Assembly (NCBI RefSeq): GCF_900100975.1
Contig: NZ_FNFX01000004.1
Coordinates: 124,001-188,000, forward strand
Length of the DNA stretch: 64,000 bases
Direction of reading: 5' to 3'
Source: Methylophilus rhizosphaerae
GTDB taxonomy: Bacteria; Pseudomonadota; Gammaproteobacteria; Burkholderiales; Methylophilaceae
The translations under genes and the position numbers were made by a program. This document shows, piece after piece, positions 1-9,176 of this stretch; the stretch's first letter is position 1, and each line of letters opens with the position of its first letter. The notes beneath the pieces were generated by a model. That model did not search any database, had not been told where the DNA came from, and saw only the letters and a list, made by a program, of their open reading frames with translations.

Positions 1-624
1 AGCCGCATTACGGTGCGGCAAGCCCTGAACGATCTGCAGAAAGAAGGGCTGATTTTTAAAATCCCCGGCAAGGGAACGTTTGTTGCCAAACCCAAGGCCT
101 TCCAGCAATTGACACAACTGGAAGGCTTTGCCGAGGCCATGCTGCCCATGGGCTACGAAATTTACAACAAGGTGATCAGCCACAAGTTCATTCCGGCCAG
201 TCCGACGGTGGCAGAAAAACTGGGGTTGGCCGTGGGCCAGACGGTTACCGAAATCAAACGGGTACGCTTCCTGAACCGGGAGCCGGTATCAGTGGAAATC
301 ACTTACCTGCCGGAAGCCATTGGCGAAAAATTACGCAAGGCAGACTTGGCCTCGCGCGATATTTTCCTGGTCATGGAGAACGATTACGGCATTGCGCTGG
401 GGCATGCCGACTTGCAGATTGATGCCATGCTGGCTGACCCGCAACTGGCCCTGCACCTGGCTATACCGGAAGGCACCGCGCTGTTGCGGCTGGAACGCCT
501 GACCCATACCGCGGATGGCCAGCCGCTGGATTTCGAATATCTGTATTTCCGCGGTGATGCTTTCCAGTACCGCTTGCGGATTGCCAGACATCCCGGCGAA
601 CCAGCCGGGCATCTGGAAAATTAA
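1..624 (+). CDS. GntR-family regulator with UTRA domain (5' partial)
   Basis: The reading frame is open from the first base, so the N-terminal half of the winged helix lies outside the window. What remains starts in the recognition helix and wing of a GntR DNA-binding domain (SRITVRQALNDL, then GKGTFVA), followed by a UTRA effector-binding domain of about 150 residues. UTRA members of the HutC/PhnF type sense a small ligand and usually repress the adjacent catabolic or transport genes. The next gene starts 58 bases downstream on the same strand and belongs to a transport and redox cluster, so this is the likely local regulator. The ligand cannot be read from the sequence. Confidence 0.9.
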   Translation, partial: SRITVRQALNDLQKEGLIFKIPGKGTFVAKPKAFQQLTQLEGFAEAMLPMGYEIYNKVISHKFIPASPTVAEKLGLAVGQTVTEIKRVRFLNREPVSVEITYLPEAIGEKLRKADLASRDIFLVMENDYGIALGHADLQIDAMLADPQLALHLAIPEGTALLRLERLTHTADGQPLDFEYLYFRGDAFQYRLRIARHPGEPAGHLEN

Positions 625-682
625 TACGCTGAGAATTAACACGCTGACACTACTTTCAAGCATCAGCAAACACAGGATAACT

Positions 683-2440
683 ATGCAAACACAGACACAA
701 ACGGTTGATGTACTGGTGATTGGCGGTGGCACCGCCGGCCCCATGGCAGCGGTCAAGGCCAAAGAAGCCAATCCCGCACTGAAAGTTTTATTGCTGGAGA
801 AAGCAAACGTCAAGCGCAGTGGCGCTATCTCCATGGGCATGGATGGCCTGAATAATGCCATCGTGCCCGGCCATGCCACACCCGAGCAATACGTGAAAGA
901 AATCACTATTGCCAATGATGGCATCGTCAACCAGAAAACAGTGATGGCCTATGCGGAGAACAGCTTTGCCATGATTGAAGAGCTGGACCGCTGGGGCGTC
1001 AAGTTCGAGAAAGATGAGACCGGTGATTACGCCATGCGCAAAGTGCACCACATGGGCACCTATGTATTACCCATGCCGGAAGGCCACGACATCAAGAAGG
1101 TGCTGTACCGCCGCCTGAAACGCGCCCGCATTGAGATCACCAACCGCCTAGTGGCCACCCGCCTGCTGCTGGCAGAGGACGGCAGCATCGCTGGCGCCAT
1201 GGCATTTGATTGCCGTAGCGGTGATTTCCATATCATCCGCGCCAAGGCGGTGATCCTGGCAACCGGTGCCGCCGGCCGCCTGGGCTTGCCCTCTTCCGGT
1301 TATCTGTTCGGCACCTACGAAAACCCGACCAATGCCGGTGACGGTTACAGTATGGCCTATCATGCCGGTGCAGAACTGAGCGGTATCGAATGCTTCCAGA
1401 TCAACCCCTTGATCAAGGATTATAACGGCCCGGCCTGCGCCTACGTGACCGGCCCGCTGGGTGGTTACACCGCCAACAACAAAGGCGAACGCTTCATTGA
1501 GTGCGACTACTGGAGCGGCCAGATGATGATGGAGTTCTACCGCGAACTGGAAGGTGGCAACGGCCCGGTGTTCCTCAAGCTGGATCACCTGGCAGAAGAG
1601 ACCATCCAGAATATCGAAACCATCCTGCACTCGAATGAGCGGCCCAGCCGTGGCCGCTTCCATGAGGGCCGTGGTACCGATTACCGCGAACAGATGGTGG
1701 AAATGCATATTTCCGAAATCGGCCTGTGCAGCGGTCATTCTGCTTCCGGCGTCTGGGTCAACGAATTTGCTGAAACCACGGTAAAAGGCCTGTATGCCGC
1801 CGGTGACCTGGCCTGCGTGCCGCATAACTACATGCTGGGTGCGTTTGTCTACGGAAAAATTGCCGGTGAAAGTGCCGCCGCTTATTGTGCGCAGGCACCA
1901 TTGGCAGAGGTGGATGAAATACAAATAGCCACCGAACGTGAACGCGTATGGGCGCCGCTCTCGCGCCCGGATGGCTTACCGCCATTGCAGGTCGAGTACA
2001 AATTGCGCCGCATGGTCAATGACTACCTGCAACCGCCGAAAGTGACCCGCAAAATGGAGATCGGCCTGCAGCGCTTCGAGGAAATCAGGCACGACCTGGA
2101 CCGCTTATCCGCCAGCAACCCGCATGAGCTCATGCGCGCACTCGAAGTACATGCCATCCGCGATTGTGCGGAAATGGCAGCCCGTGCCTCCCTCTACCGC
2201 ACGGAAAGCCGCTGGGGCCTGTATCACAACCGGGTGGATTACCCCGCCCGCAATGACGAAGACTGGTTCGTGCATGTACAGCTGAAAAAGCTCAATGGCG
2301 AAATGCATTGCTTCAAGCGCCCCATTGAGCCATACATCATCGAGCTGGATGAACAGGAAAAAACCGCATATCAGAAACTCCGCATCAGCAAGGATGCGCT
2401 TAGTAACGCCAGGGAACAAGACACCCTGACCTCAGTTTGA
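683..2440 (+). CDS. AprA-like FAD-dependent oxidoreductase, flavoprotein subunit
   Basis: A 585-residue protein of the fumarate reductase / succinate dehydrogenase / APS reductase flavoprotein superfamily. The N-terminal dinucleotide-binding motif VLVIGGGTAGPMAA is followed by an LLEK...RSGAIS segment typical of AprA-type proteins. The C-terminal quarter is the helical domain of this superfamily. The start at 683 is preferred because a Shine-Dalgarno-like AGGAT lies just upstream; the open frame extends further 5' but overlaps the regulator. A small AprB-like ferredoxin gene follows 10 bases after the stop, matching an alpha/beta electron-transfer pair. True APS reductase partners (sat, qmo) are absent here, so the substrate is unknown. 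A role in oxidising or reducing a sulfur compound is inference only. Confidence 0.85.
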   Translation: MQTQTQTVDVLVIGGGTAGPMAAVKAKEANPALKVLLLEKANVKRSGAISMGMDGLNNAIVPGHATPEQYVKEITIANDGIVNQKTVMAYAENSFAMIEELDRWGVKFEKDETGDYAMRKVHHMGTYVLPMPEGHDIKKVLYRRLKRARIEITNRLVATRLLLAEDGSIAGAMAFDCRSGDFHIIRAKAVILATGAAGRLGLPSSGYLFGTYENPTNAGDGYSMAYHAGAELSGIECFQINPLIKDYNGPACAYVTGPLGGYTANNKGERFIECDYWSGQMMMEFYRELEGGNGPVFLKLDHLAEETIQNIETILHSNERPSRGRFHEGRGTDYREQMVEMHISEIGLCSGHSASGVWVNEFAETTVKGLYAAGDLACVPHNYMLGAFVYGKIAGESAAAYCAQAPLAEVDEIQIATERERVWAPLSRPDGLPPLQVEYKLRRMVNDYLQPPKVTRKMEIGLQRFEEIRHDLDRLSASNPHELMRALEVHAIRDCAEMAARASLYRTESRWGLYHNRVDYPARNDEDWFVHVQLKKLNGEMHCFKRPIEPYIIELDEQEKTAYQKLRISKDALSNAREQDTLTSV

Positions 2441-2450
2441 AAGGTAAACC

Positions 2451-2684
2451 ATGCCCCAGGCTTCCACCATGACCAGCGTTCCCGTCCGGGTCAATGAAGA
2501 TTTATGCATTGCCGAGAAAGGCTGCACCGTCTGCGTCGATGTCTGCCCGCTGGACGTGCTGGCGATTGATATCGTCAAAGGCAAGGCATTCATGAAATTT
2601 GACGAGTGCTGGTACTGCATGCCTTGCGAGAAAGATTGCCCGACCGGTGCGGTCACCGTCGATATCCCTTATTTACTCAGGTAG
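2451..2684 (+). CDS. AprB-like ferredoxin with two [4Fe-4S] clusters
   Basis: A 77-residue protein with two cysteine clusters. The first reads C-x5-GC-x2-C-x3-CP (residues about 17-31) and the second CWYCMPCEKDCP. The second cluster and its spacing resemble the N-terminal ferredoxin domain of AprB. The long C-terminal tail of AprB is missing. It sits 10 bases after the AprA-like gene and is preceded by GAAAGG, so the two are almost certainly co-translated partners, this one passing electrons to or from the FAD subunit. No twin-arginine or signal sequence is visible, so a cytoplasmic location is expected. Confidence 0.88.
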   Translation: MPQASTMTSVPVRVNEDLCIAEKGCTVCVDVCPLDVLAIDIVKGKAFMKFDECWYCMPCEKDCPTGAVTVDIPYLLR

Positions 2685-2780
2685 CAAACGACCAAATTTT
2701 ATTAACTTGACTGATTCCCCGGCAATGACCATACGAATGGAGTGTGCTAATGCGAATTGAATAACCTTCTGGAGATTGCA

Positions 2781-4175
2781 ATGAACATGCAGAAAACACT
2801 GGCAGGAATGCTGGTTTCCCTTTTACTCACGCCGGTGGCATTTGCCGAAACCATCAGGGTCGCCATCGGCACCCAGGATACCACCATCAATTGCGCCACG
2901 GGCGGCGCCCTGATCCGCGAACTCAAGCTGCTGGAAAAGTACCTGCCGCATGACGGCAAATACAAAAACGTGCGCTACGATATCCAGTGGAAGAACTTCA
3001 CCTCCGGCGCCCCGCTGACCAATGAAATGGTTGCCGGCAAGCTGGACTTTGGTGCCATGGCAGATTTCCCGGGGTCATTTAATGGCGCGGCCTTCCAGAA
3101 AGCCGGCAAGCAAAGCCTGTTTATCAGCGTGCTTTCCGGCAGCATCCAGGGTAGCGGCAATGGCATTGTCGTACCGACACAATCCCGCATCACCTCCATC
3201 TCTGAGCTCAAAGGCAAAACCATTTCAGTGCCTTTTGCCTCCACTTCGCATGGCATGCTGCTACGCGCCATCAAGCAACAGGGCTGGGATCCGGAAAAAG
3301 ACGTCAATATCATCACCCAGGCACCGGAAATTGCCGGTTCTGCACTGAAAGCCAACAAGATTGAAGCGCATGCGGATTTTGTACCGTTTGCCGAGCTGTT
3401 CCCTTTCAGGGGCATTGCCAGGAAAATCTATGATGGCTCACAGGCCAATGCACCTACCATGCACGGCAGCTTGGTCGATGCTGCCTATGCCCGCAAATAC
3501 CCTGAAATCGTCAAGGCCTTCCTGAAGGCCTCGCTGGAAGCTGACAGGCTGATTGCCGCCGAGCCGGAAAAATACAGCGAGTTAATCGCCAAGGTCACTG
3601 GCATCAATGCCGAAGTGATTTACCTGTTCCATGGGCCGCTGGGGTTGCAGACACGTGACTTCTCCTGGAAACCGGAATACCGGCAGGCAGTGAAGACATC
3701 CATCGAAACACTGAAATATATCAAGCACGAACAAATTGACCTGGATGTTGAGCATTTCGTCGATGACCAGTATATCCGCGCCGCATTTAAAGAGTCAGGA
3801 CGTGACTATGAGGCGCAACTCAAGAACTATGCCCAGCTACCGCTGGTTGCTAAAGACACATTAACCGGCAAACCAGTCACCGATGCGAAACAGGTGGCAC
3901 AAATATGGGTGGCAGGCGAAGCGCATGTCCGGCATTACGCCTCCCCCGTTTCCGCACTGACAGACCTGAAAGCCCTGGAAAAAGCCGGCAAAACGGTGCG
4001 CGTAACCTATGTGCAAGACAGCCAGAGCGGCATCAAGCTGCTGGCGCATGATGCCTGGTTTGTACAGAACAAGACCGGCATTTACAGCTTTCTCCTGAAG
4101 CGCTCGGCTGAAGAGTGGGCCCAGACCCACGACGGCAAGGTACTGGATTTTGCGGCAGCCAGATCCGCCATCTAA
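2781..4175 (+). CDS. ABC transporter periplasmic substrate-binding protein (TauA/SsuA-NrtA-like)
   Basis: A 464-residue protein with a clear signal peptide, cleaved near PVAFA-ETIRV. The start at 2781 follows CTGGAGATTGCA; an upstream TTG in the same frame would add eight residues without improving the signal. The mature N-terminus and the ELKGKTISVP and HGMLLRAI segments fit the NMT1/TauA-type binding proteins for sulfonates, nitrate or thiamine precursors. It is about 130 residues longer than typical TauA or SsuA proteins because of a C-terminal extension, so its ligand may differ. The permease and ATPase genes follow directly. It should deliver the solute to the importer in the periplasm. 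Confidence 0.85.
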   Translation: MNMQKTLAGMLVSLLLTPVAFAETIRVAIGTQDTTINCATGGALIRELKLLEKYLPHDGKYKNVRYDIQWKNFTSGAPLTNEMVAGKLDFGAMADFPGSFNGAAFQKAGKQSLFISVLSGSIQGSGNGIVVPTQSRITSISELKGKTISVPFASTSHGMLLRAIKQQGWDPEKDVNIITQAPEIAGSALKANKIEAHADFVPFAELFPFRGIARKIYDGSQANAPTMHGSLVDAAYARKYPEIVKAFLKASLEADRLIAAEPEKYSELIAKVTGINAEVIYLFHGPLGLQTRDFSWKPEYRQAVKTSIETLKYIKHEQIDLDVEHFVDDQYIRAAFKESGRDYEAQLKNYAQLPLVAKDTLTGKPVTDAKQVAQIWVAGEAHVRHYASPVSALTDLKALEKAGKTVRVTYVQDSQSGIKLLAHDAWFVQNKTGIYSFLLKRSAEEWAQTHDGKVLDFAAARSAI

Positions 4176-4213
4176 GCGCATACATCCGTCACCTCAACCT
4201 TAGGAACATCCGC

Positions 4214-5065
4214 ATGGATAACAGTCTCTCTTCCACGTCCATTCACGCCGGGCATACGCCGGCAACGGGCCTCATACTCCCCTGGAAAACGTTCGCCCGC
4301 GTGCTGACCAGGGCAGCCTCGCTGGCAGTGTGCCTGGTCGCCTGGCATTACCTGGCCACTGCGCACGTAGACCTTGGCGTGGTGACCTTCCAGAACGTGC
4401 CATCCCCGGCGCAAGTACTCACTGCCGCCTGGGAGCTGCTGCAATCAGGCAAACTGGTTTCCCACCTGGCGGCCAGCCTCCTGCGCGTACTCGGCGGTTT
4501 TGCCGCAGCCGCCGTGGTGGGCGTGGCACTGGGGCTGCTGCTGGGGCGCTCCAGGTTTGCAGAAGATGTATTACTGCCACCGCTGGAAGTGCTGCGCCCC
4601 ATTCCCGCCGTGGCCTGGATTCCGCTGGCCATCCTGATGTTCGCGTCATCGGAAGTGTCCATGGTATTTATTACCTTCACCGGGGCCCTGTTTCCCATCC
4701 TGCTGAATACCATCCATGGCGTCGAAGCCGTGGATCCGCGCCTGGTGGCCTCGGCCCGCAGCCTGGGCAGCAAAAGAATATCGCTGTTCACCGAAGTGAT
4801 CCTGCCAGCAGCGGCACCCAGTATTTTCACCGGGCTGGCCATTGGCATGGGCACCGCCTGGTTTTGCCTGGTGACGGCTGAAATGATTGCCGGCCAATAT
4901 GGCATCGGCTATTACACCTGGGCGTCTTACACCGTGCAGAACTACCCGGACATCGTGGTCGGCATGCTATTGATCGGCCTGCTCGGCATGTCCAGCAGTG
5001 TATTGATCCGCAAACTGGGCAAGTGGCTGATGCCCTGGGATATCAGTGAAAGAAAATCATCATGA
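4214..5065 (+). CDS. ABC transporter permease (TauC/SsuC-like)
   Basis: A 283-residue inner-membrane protein with about six hydrophobic segments. It has a BPD-type permease coupling loop in the middle (EAVDPRLVASARSLG, about residues 175-190), where the ATPase docks. The start at 4214 is chosen because residues encoded further upstream are non-hydrophobic and overlap the binding-protein gene. The stop overlaps the start of the ATPase gene by four bases (ATGA), which implies translational coupling. It forms the membrane channel of the importer whose binding protein is encoded just upstream. The family covers taurine, sulfonate, nitrate and related anions, and the sequence does not decide between them. 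Confidence 0.88.
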   Translation: MDNSLSSTSIHAGHTPATGLILPWKTFARVLTRAASLAVCLVAWHYLATAHVDLGVVTFQNVPSPAQVLTAAWELLQSGKLVSHLAASLLRVLGGFAAAAVVGVALGLLLGRSRFAEDVLLPPLEVLRPIPAVAWIPLAILMFASSEVSMVFITFTGALFPILLNTIHGVEAVDPRLVASARSLGSKRISLFTEVILPAAAPSIFTGLAIGMGTAWFCLVTAEMIAGQYGIGYYTWASYTVQNYPDIVVGMLLIGLLGMSSSVLIRKLGKWLMPWDISERKSS

Positions 5066-5916
5066 CGCACGCATTGAAACACGCGAAGCAGGGCAATATC
5101 GATATTCGCAACCTCTCCATCCACCTGCAACAGGGCAAACAGATGTTTGAAGCGCTGCACAACGTGACATTATCCGTGTCACCGGGCGAATTTGTCTGCC
5201 TGCTGGGGCCTTCCGGTTGTGGCAAATCCACCCTGCTTGGCACCCTGGCCGGTCATTTGCAGCCGACCAGAGGCAGCATCACCGTGGATGGGCAGACGCT
5301 TAACGGCCCGCATCCGGAGCGCGGCCTGGTGTTCCAGCAACACACCCTGTTTCCGTGGAAAAAAGTCATTGATAACGTCGCCTTCGGCCTGAAGATGAAA
5401 GGCGTGCCCAAACAGCAAAGGCAAGACAAGGCGCGTGAGTTACTAGCGCTGGTCGGGCTGGCCGGGTTTGAGCAGCACTATCCCGCCCAGTTGTCGGGTG
5501 GCATGCAGCAGCGCGTCGAGATCGCGCGCGTGCTGATCAACGATCCGCGCGTCATGCTGATGGATGAGCCATTCGGCGCCCTGGATGCCCAGACCCGCAT
5601 GATGATGCAGCAATTATTGCTGGATGTCTGGGACAGGGTGAACACTACCATCCTGTTTATTACCCACGACATCGATGAAGCCCTGTTCCTGGCGGACCGC
5701 ATCATCGTCATGAGCCCGCGCCCAGGCCGCATCATCGAGGAAATCAGGCTGGATTTTGACCGCCCGCGCCAGGCCGACCTGATTACCTCAGACCATTTCA
5801 TGCAACTGAAGCGGCATTGCCTGGACCTGTTACACCCGCAGGATTCAGCCTTCCCGCTGCGCCGGCTGAGCCCGCTGGGTGCGAGCCCTTTAAAACAATC
5901 AGAACTGACTTCTTAG
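5062..5916 (+). CDS. ABC transporter ATP-binding protein (TauB/SsuB-like)
   Basis: A 284-residue nucleotide-binding subunit with every canonical motif: Walker A GPSGCGKST, Q-loop VFQQHTLFPW, signature LSGGMQQR, Walker B VMLMDEP, and switch histidine in ITHDIDEA. It energises the importer formed with the two preceding genes. The ATG overlaps the permease stop by four bases. The sequence between Q-loop and signature matches the nitrate/sulfonate/taurine group (type PF00005, COG1116-like). A short C-terminal tail of about 40 residues after the core domain is ordinary for the group. No regulatory domain is visible. Confidence 0.93.
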   Translation: MTHALKHAKQGNIDIRNLSIHLQQGKQMFEALHNVTLSVSPGEFVCLLGPSGCGKSTLLGTLAGHLQPTRGSITVDGQTLNGPHPERGLVFQQHTLFPWKKVIDNVAFGLKMKGVPKQQRQDKARELLALVGLAGFEQHYPAQLSGGMQQRVEIARVLINDPRVMLMDEPFGALDAQTRMMMQQLLLDVWDRVNTTILFITHDIDEALFLADRIIVMSPRPGRIIEEIRLDFDRPRQADLITSDHFMQLKRHCLDLLHPQDSAFPLRRLSPLGASPLKQSELTS

Positions 5917-5929
5917 GAAACACACCACC

Positions 5930-6898
5930 ATGACCACCGATTTTTTTGACGATCCGGAACTGGCAGACATCCGGCAGCGATTGCAATCGACAGACAGCAC
6001 CATCCGCCGCATCGCCATTATCGACCTGGCAGACTTGCCCGGCGATGAGCATGTGCCGCTGATTGCCGCCGCGCTACAGGACCCCGCTGCCGATGTCCGC
6101 CTGGAAGCTGCCAGGGCACTGGAAGCCTTTGAAACCACCGAGAGCATTACCGGCCTGGTGCAGGCATTGCAGGATACGGATGCCCAAGTGCGCGAAGCGG
6201 CGGCCCATAGCTTGCATGACTTGAAACTGCAGGCCTCCGCCCGCCTGATCCTGCCGCAGCTGGAAACCGCCACACCGTTTACCCGCGTGGCGCTGTTCCG
6301 CGCCCTGCGTGAATTGCGGGTGCCGGAGAGTTTCAGCTACGCGCTGGCGGCTTTAAAAGATGCCAGTCCTGCCGTCAGGCGTGAAGCGGTGGCGGTGGTC
6401 GGCTACCTGAAGAATGCCACCGCCCTGCCGCTGTTATCCGAACTGGCCCAGCACGACAGTGAACCGGAAGTCCGCCGCGCCGCGATTGGCGCGATTGGTT
6501 TCGCCGACAGCAATACCGTGCTGGATGCCTTGCTGGCTGGCCTGCAAGATCCGGAATGGCAAGTGAGGGAAGAGGCGGCCACCACGCTAGGCAAACTGAA
6601 ACTGGCGGATGCCATCCATCCCCTGATTGAAACCATGCAGGATGATTACTGGCAAGTCCGCATCCGCGCCGCACGCGCCCTGGGCCGGTTGCGTGAGCCC
6701 GTGGCATTGCCTGTGCTGGTCGAGGCACTGGCACATGTGATCAGCAACCTGCGCAAAGAAGCCGCGCTTGCACTGGGCGAAATCGCTGTCGTCGAGGCGC
6801 TGCCAGCGCTGGAAGCCATACAGAATGATGCGGACCCGGAAGTACGGAAATCCGCCCGCCTGGCCATCTCGCAAATCCAGGCGGCACAAGCGGCATGA
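5930..6898 (+). CDS. HEAT-repeat protein
   Basis: A 322-residue cytoplasmic protein built almost entirely from HEAT/PBS-lyase-like repeats of about 31 residues (for example DPAADVRLEAARALEAF, DTDAQVREAAAHSL, DPEWQVREEAATTLG, DDYWQVRIRAARALG). At least eight repeats can be counted. There is no catalytic motif. Such solenoids act as protein-protein scaffolds or as chaperones for cofactor-containing enzymes. It starts 13 bases after the ATPase gene with a good AGGAAA site, and its stop overlaps the next gene by four bases. Its place in an operon with an iron-sulfur/flavin enzyme suggests a maturation or assembly role, which is inference. Confidence 0.85.
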   Translation: MTTDFFDDPELADIRQRLQSTDSTIRRIAIIDLADLPGDEHVPLIAAALQDPAADVRLEAARALEAFETTESITGLVQALQDTDAQVREAAAHSLHDLKLQASARLILPQLETATPFTRVALFRALRELRVPESFSYALAALKDASPAVRREAVAVVGYLKNATALPLLSELAQHDSEPEVRRAAIGAIGFADSNTVLDALLAGLQDPEWQVREEAATTLGKLKLADAIHPLIETMQDDYWQVRIRAARALGRLREPVALPVLVEALAHVISNLRKEAALALGEIAVVEALPALEAIQNDADPEVRKSARLAISQIQAAQAA

Positions 6899-7194
6899 AT
6901 AGCATTGAAACCATGACGCTGACCACCGAAGGTGCGCTCCATATTGTGTGGCACACCCATGACCAGCAGACATTGCCTGCCGCGTTTTTACGCAGCCAGT
7001 GCCAGTGCGCCCCGTGCAAGGCACATCGCCTCAAGGGGCTGCCACCGGCACCCGTTTCCCCGGATATCCGCATTACGCATATGCAACCCATCGGCATTTA
7101 TGGGGTGCAGCTGACTTTTGATGACGGTCACGACCGCGGCATCTATCCGTGGGTTTATCTCTCCGAATTGGGGCAGCAAGCTGCCCTCCAGTAA
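6895..7194 (+). CDS. DUF971 (GBBH-like N-terminal) protein
   Basis: A 99-residue protein matching the DUF971 / gamma-butyrobetaine hydroxylase N-terminal-like domain: an opening beta hairpin, a cysteine pair (SQCQCAPCKAH), then GIYGVQLTFDDGHDRGIYPW and a terminal YLSELG. In other proteins this fold is a small zinc or metal-binding beta domain, sometimes fused to or beside iron-sulfur cluster carriers. Here it is stand-alone and translationally coupled (ATGA overlap) to the HEAT protein, which implies that the two act together. Three cysteines in a CxCxxC arrangement near residue 40 could bind a metal. Function unknown. Confidence 0.85.
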   Translation: MNSIETMTLTTEGALHIVWHTHDQQTLPAAFLRSQCQCAPCKAHRLKGLPPAPVSPDIRITHMQPIGIYGVQLTFDDGHDRGIYPWVYLSELGQQAALQ

Positions 7195-7206
7195 ACAGGA
7201 ATCCTT

Positions 7207-8469
7207 ATGTTACCCAAAAACACGATTTACAGTACCGGACTGGTTTTGTTGACGATGGCCAGGCTCGCCTACGCTGGCGACGAACTGTCAGGCTTGTTCA
7301 CCGACGCAAAACTGTCAGGCACATTGCGCGCCTACCAGTTTACCCGGGCATTTGAAAATAATGCCACAAGCGATACACATGCCTTTGCGCTGGGCGGCAA
7401 ACTCAAGGCCGAAACCGGTGATTTCCACGGTTTCAGTGCCGGCCTGGGCTACTACTTTGCCAATGACCTTAACCTGAGCAATCACGATGACAATAACAGC
7501 CACCTCACCACCATCTTGATGGGAGAGGGGCACACGCTCAGCACCGTAGGCGAAGCCTACCTGCAATATAAAAACGACTTGCTGCTGCTGAAAGCAGGCC
7601 GCCAGACCATGGACACGCCCTGGATCAACGCCGGCGATGCCACCCTGATTCCCAATCTCTACCAGGGCTACACCGCGGCCATCACGCCTTATGAAGGCCT
7701 GAAAATCGAAGCTGACCGCATCCTGGCATTCAAGCACAGGACCACCTCCGGTTTTGACAGGGATACGGTATTGGCCACGCCCAACAGCAAACCTGCCGTC
7801 ACCGAAGATACCGATGGCGCCATTGCCCTGGGCGTGAGTTACAAAAATGCCAGCGTCAGCGCCAAAGCCTGGTTATACCGGTTTTATGACTATGCCAACC
7901 TGGGTTACCTGCAAGCGGGTTATACCTTTCCGGCCCTCCGTTCCGTGCAGCCGTTTGCAGAAGTCCAGTACATGAAGGAAACCGATAGCGGCGCAGCCTT
8001 GGCTGGCGCTGTTGATAGCCAGGCTTACGGTGCAAAAATCGGACTCTTATTACCGGACAAGCTGGGCAGTGTCTTTATTGCCTACAACAAAGTCCCTCAC
8101 AACAACGAGGCCGGCGTCACCAACGGCAACCTGGTCTCGCCCTATACCCAGGGCTATGTGACCGACCCCTTGTACACCTCAGGGCTGAACTATGGCCTGG
8201 TCACTGCCCGCGCGGCCGGTGAAGCCTGGCAGCTGGGAATGAAGCTGAGCCTGTGCAACCAGAAACTGGATATTATCCCTGCGTTTACCAGCTTCCATAC
8301 CGAACCCTATGCGGCCAATATACAAACCTACCTGGTGGATGTGGCCTATCATTTCAGCGACAAACTGAACGGGCTGACGTTAAGAAACCGGTTGGGTGTC
8401 AATCACGGTAATCCGCAATGGGGTGACTACACCATCGATAACCGGGTGATGGTCAGCTATGCCTTCTAG
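7207..8469 (+). CDS. Outer-membrane porin (OprD-like)
   Basis: A 420-residue exported protein. The signal peptide ends near ARLAYA-GDEL. The remainder alternates short amphipathic strands, and the last residues are VSYAF with the terminal aromatic typical of outer-membrane beta barrels. The KAGRQTMDTPWINAGD and PNLYQGY segments match OprD-family specific porins for small organic acids and basic amino acids. It begins 12 bases after the DUF971 gene with an ACAGGA site, and a strong terminator follows, so it closes the operon. It probably provides outer-membrane passage for the compound imported by the ABC transporter. Confidence 0.82.
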   Translation: MLPKNTIYSTGLVLLTMARLAYAGDELSGLFTDAKLSGTLRAYQFTRAFENNATSDTHAFALGGKLKAETGDFHGFSAGLGYYFANDLNLSNHDDNNSHLTTILMGEGHTLSTVGEAYLQYKNDLLLLKAGRQTMDTPWINAGDATLIPNLYQGYTAAITPYEGLKIEADRILAFKHRTTSGFDRDTVLATPNSKPAVTEDTDGAIALGVSYKNASVSAKAWLYRFYDYANLGYLQAGYTFPALRSVQPFAEVQYMKETDSGAALAGAVDSQAYGAKIGLLLPDKLGSVFIAYNKVPHNNEAGVTNGNLVSPYTQGYVTDPLYTSGLNYGLVTARAAGEAWQLGMKLSLCNQKLDIIPAFTSFHTEPYAANIQTYLVDVAYHFSDKLNGLTLRNRLGVNHGNPQWGDYTIDNRVMVSYAF

Positions 8470-8495
8470 CTAGCCGGAGATGGGGGGGTTATAGC

Positions 8496-8522
8496 GCAAA
8501 AGCCGCCATTGGCGGCTTTTGC
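8496..8522 (+). terminator. Hairpin terminator after porin gene
   Basis: A perfect 12-bp inverted repeat (GCAAAAGCCGCC / GGCGGCTTTTGC) with a three-base ATT loop, 26 bases after the porin stop. The T run is inside the right arm, as is common for bidirectional-type terminators. It ends the transport and redox operon. Confidence 0.85.
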
Positions 8523-8712
8523 CACGCTAGCCAGCGCGCTCAATCACCAACCTGCTCACAATACATCATTGAAAACCACATGCCCGGCATCGCAGACTGA
8601 GTGGTAACATGCATTTGTCTGTAGCGCCTGCGACCAAGACTCGACCGGGTAGGTGAAGGCGATGAATAAATCGCAGCGCTGCTTTGCAATAACGACATGA
8701 GGAGTCAGTATC

Positions 8713-8949
8713 ATGGAAGCTTCAACACACACACTGAACAATTTATTCGCCCAACTCGGCTTACCAGCCAGTGATGAAGAAATCGAAAACTTCATTAAAA
8801 CCCATAGTCACCTGGCGGGCACTATTTCACTGGCTGACGCGCCGTACTGGACACCAGCGCAAGCCGCATTTTTACGGGAAGAGATTCTGAAAGATGCTGA
8901 TTGGGCAGAAGTGATAGACCAGCTTAATGCGCGGTTGCATAAAAAATAA
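8713..8949 (+). CDS. DUF2789 family small protein
   Basis: A 78-residue protein whose whole length fits DUF2789: NLFAQLGLPASDEEIENFI, then DAPYWTPAQAAFLREEI and ADWAEVIDQLN. No signal peptide or membrane segment is present; it is predicted helical and cytoplasmic. An ATGAGGAGTCAG ribosome site precedes the ATG. The upstream 190 bases hold the operon terminator and no other gene, so it is probably transcribed alone. The biological role of the family is unknown. Confidence 0.88.
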   Translation: MEASTHTLNNLFAQLGLPASDEEIENFIKTHSHLAGTISLADAPYWTPAQAAFLREEILKDADWAEVIDQLNARLHKK

Positions 8950-9176
8950 ATAAAAAGCCCGATCGCTCTACAACCAGGCGCTTTTGTATTACATGCAGAT
9001 CCCGGCTTACCCTGTTTTTTATCCCGGATCTGACGCTCTTACCAAAAGATAAGCGCATAATGTCACAGCAACACTCCATTCGCAGATTTCATTCCAGCTG
9101 TTTAACGAATAACACAATAAATACCTTCAACCTGTCATTTGAGGACAGGCTGGAGGTATAAAAAGGGGCATGCGTG

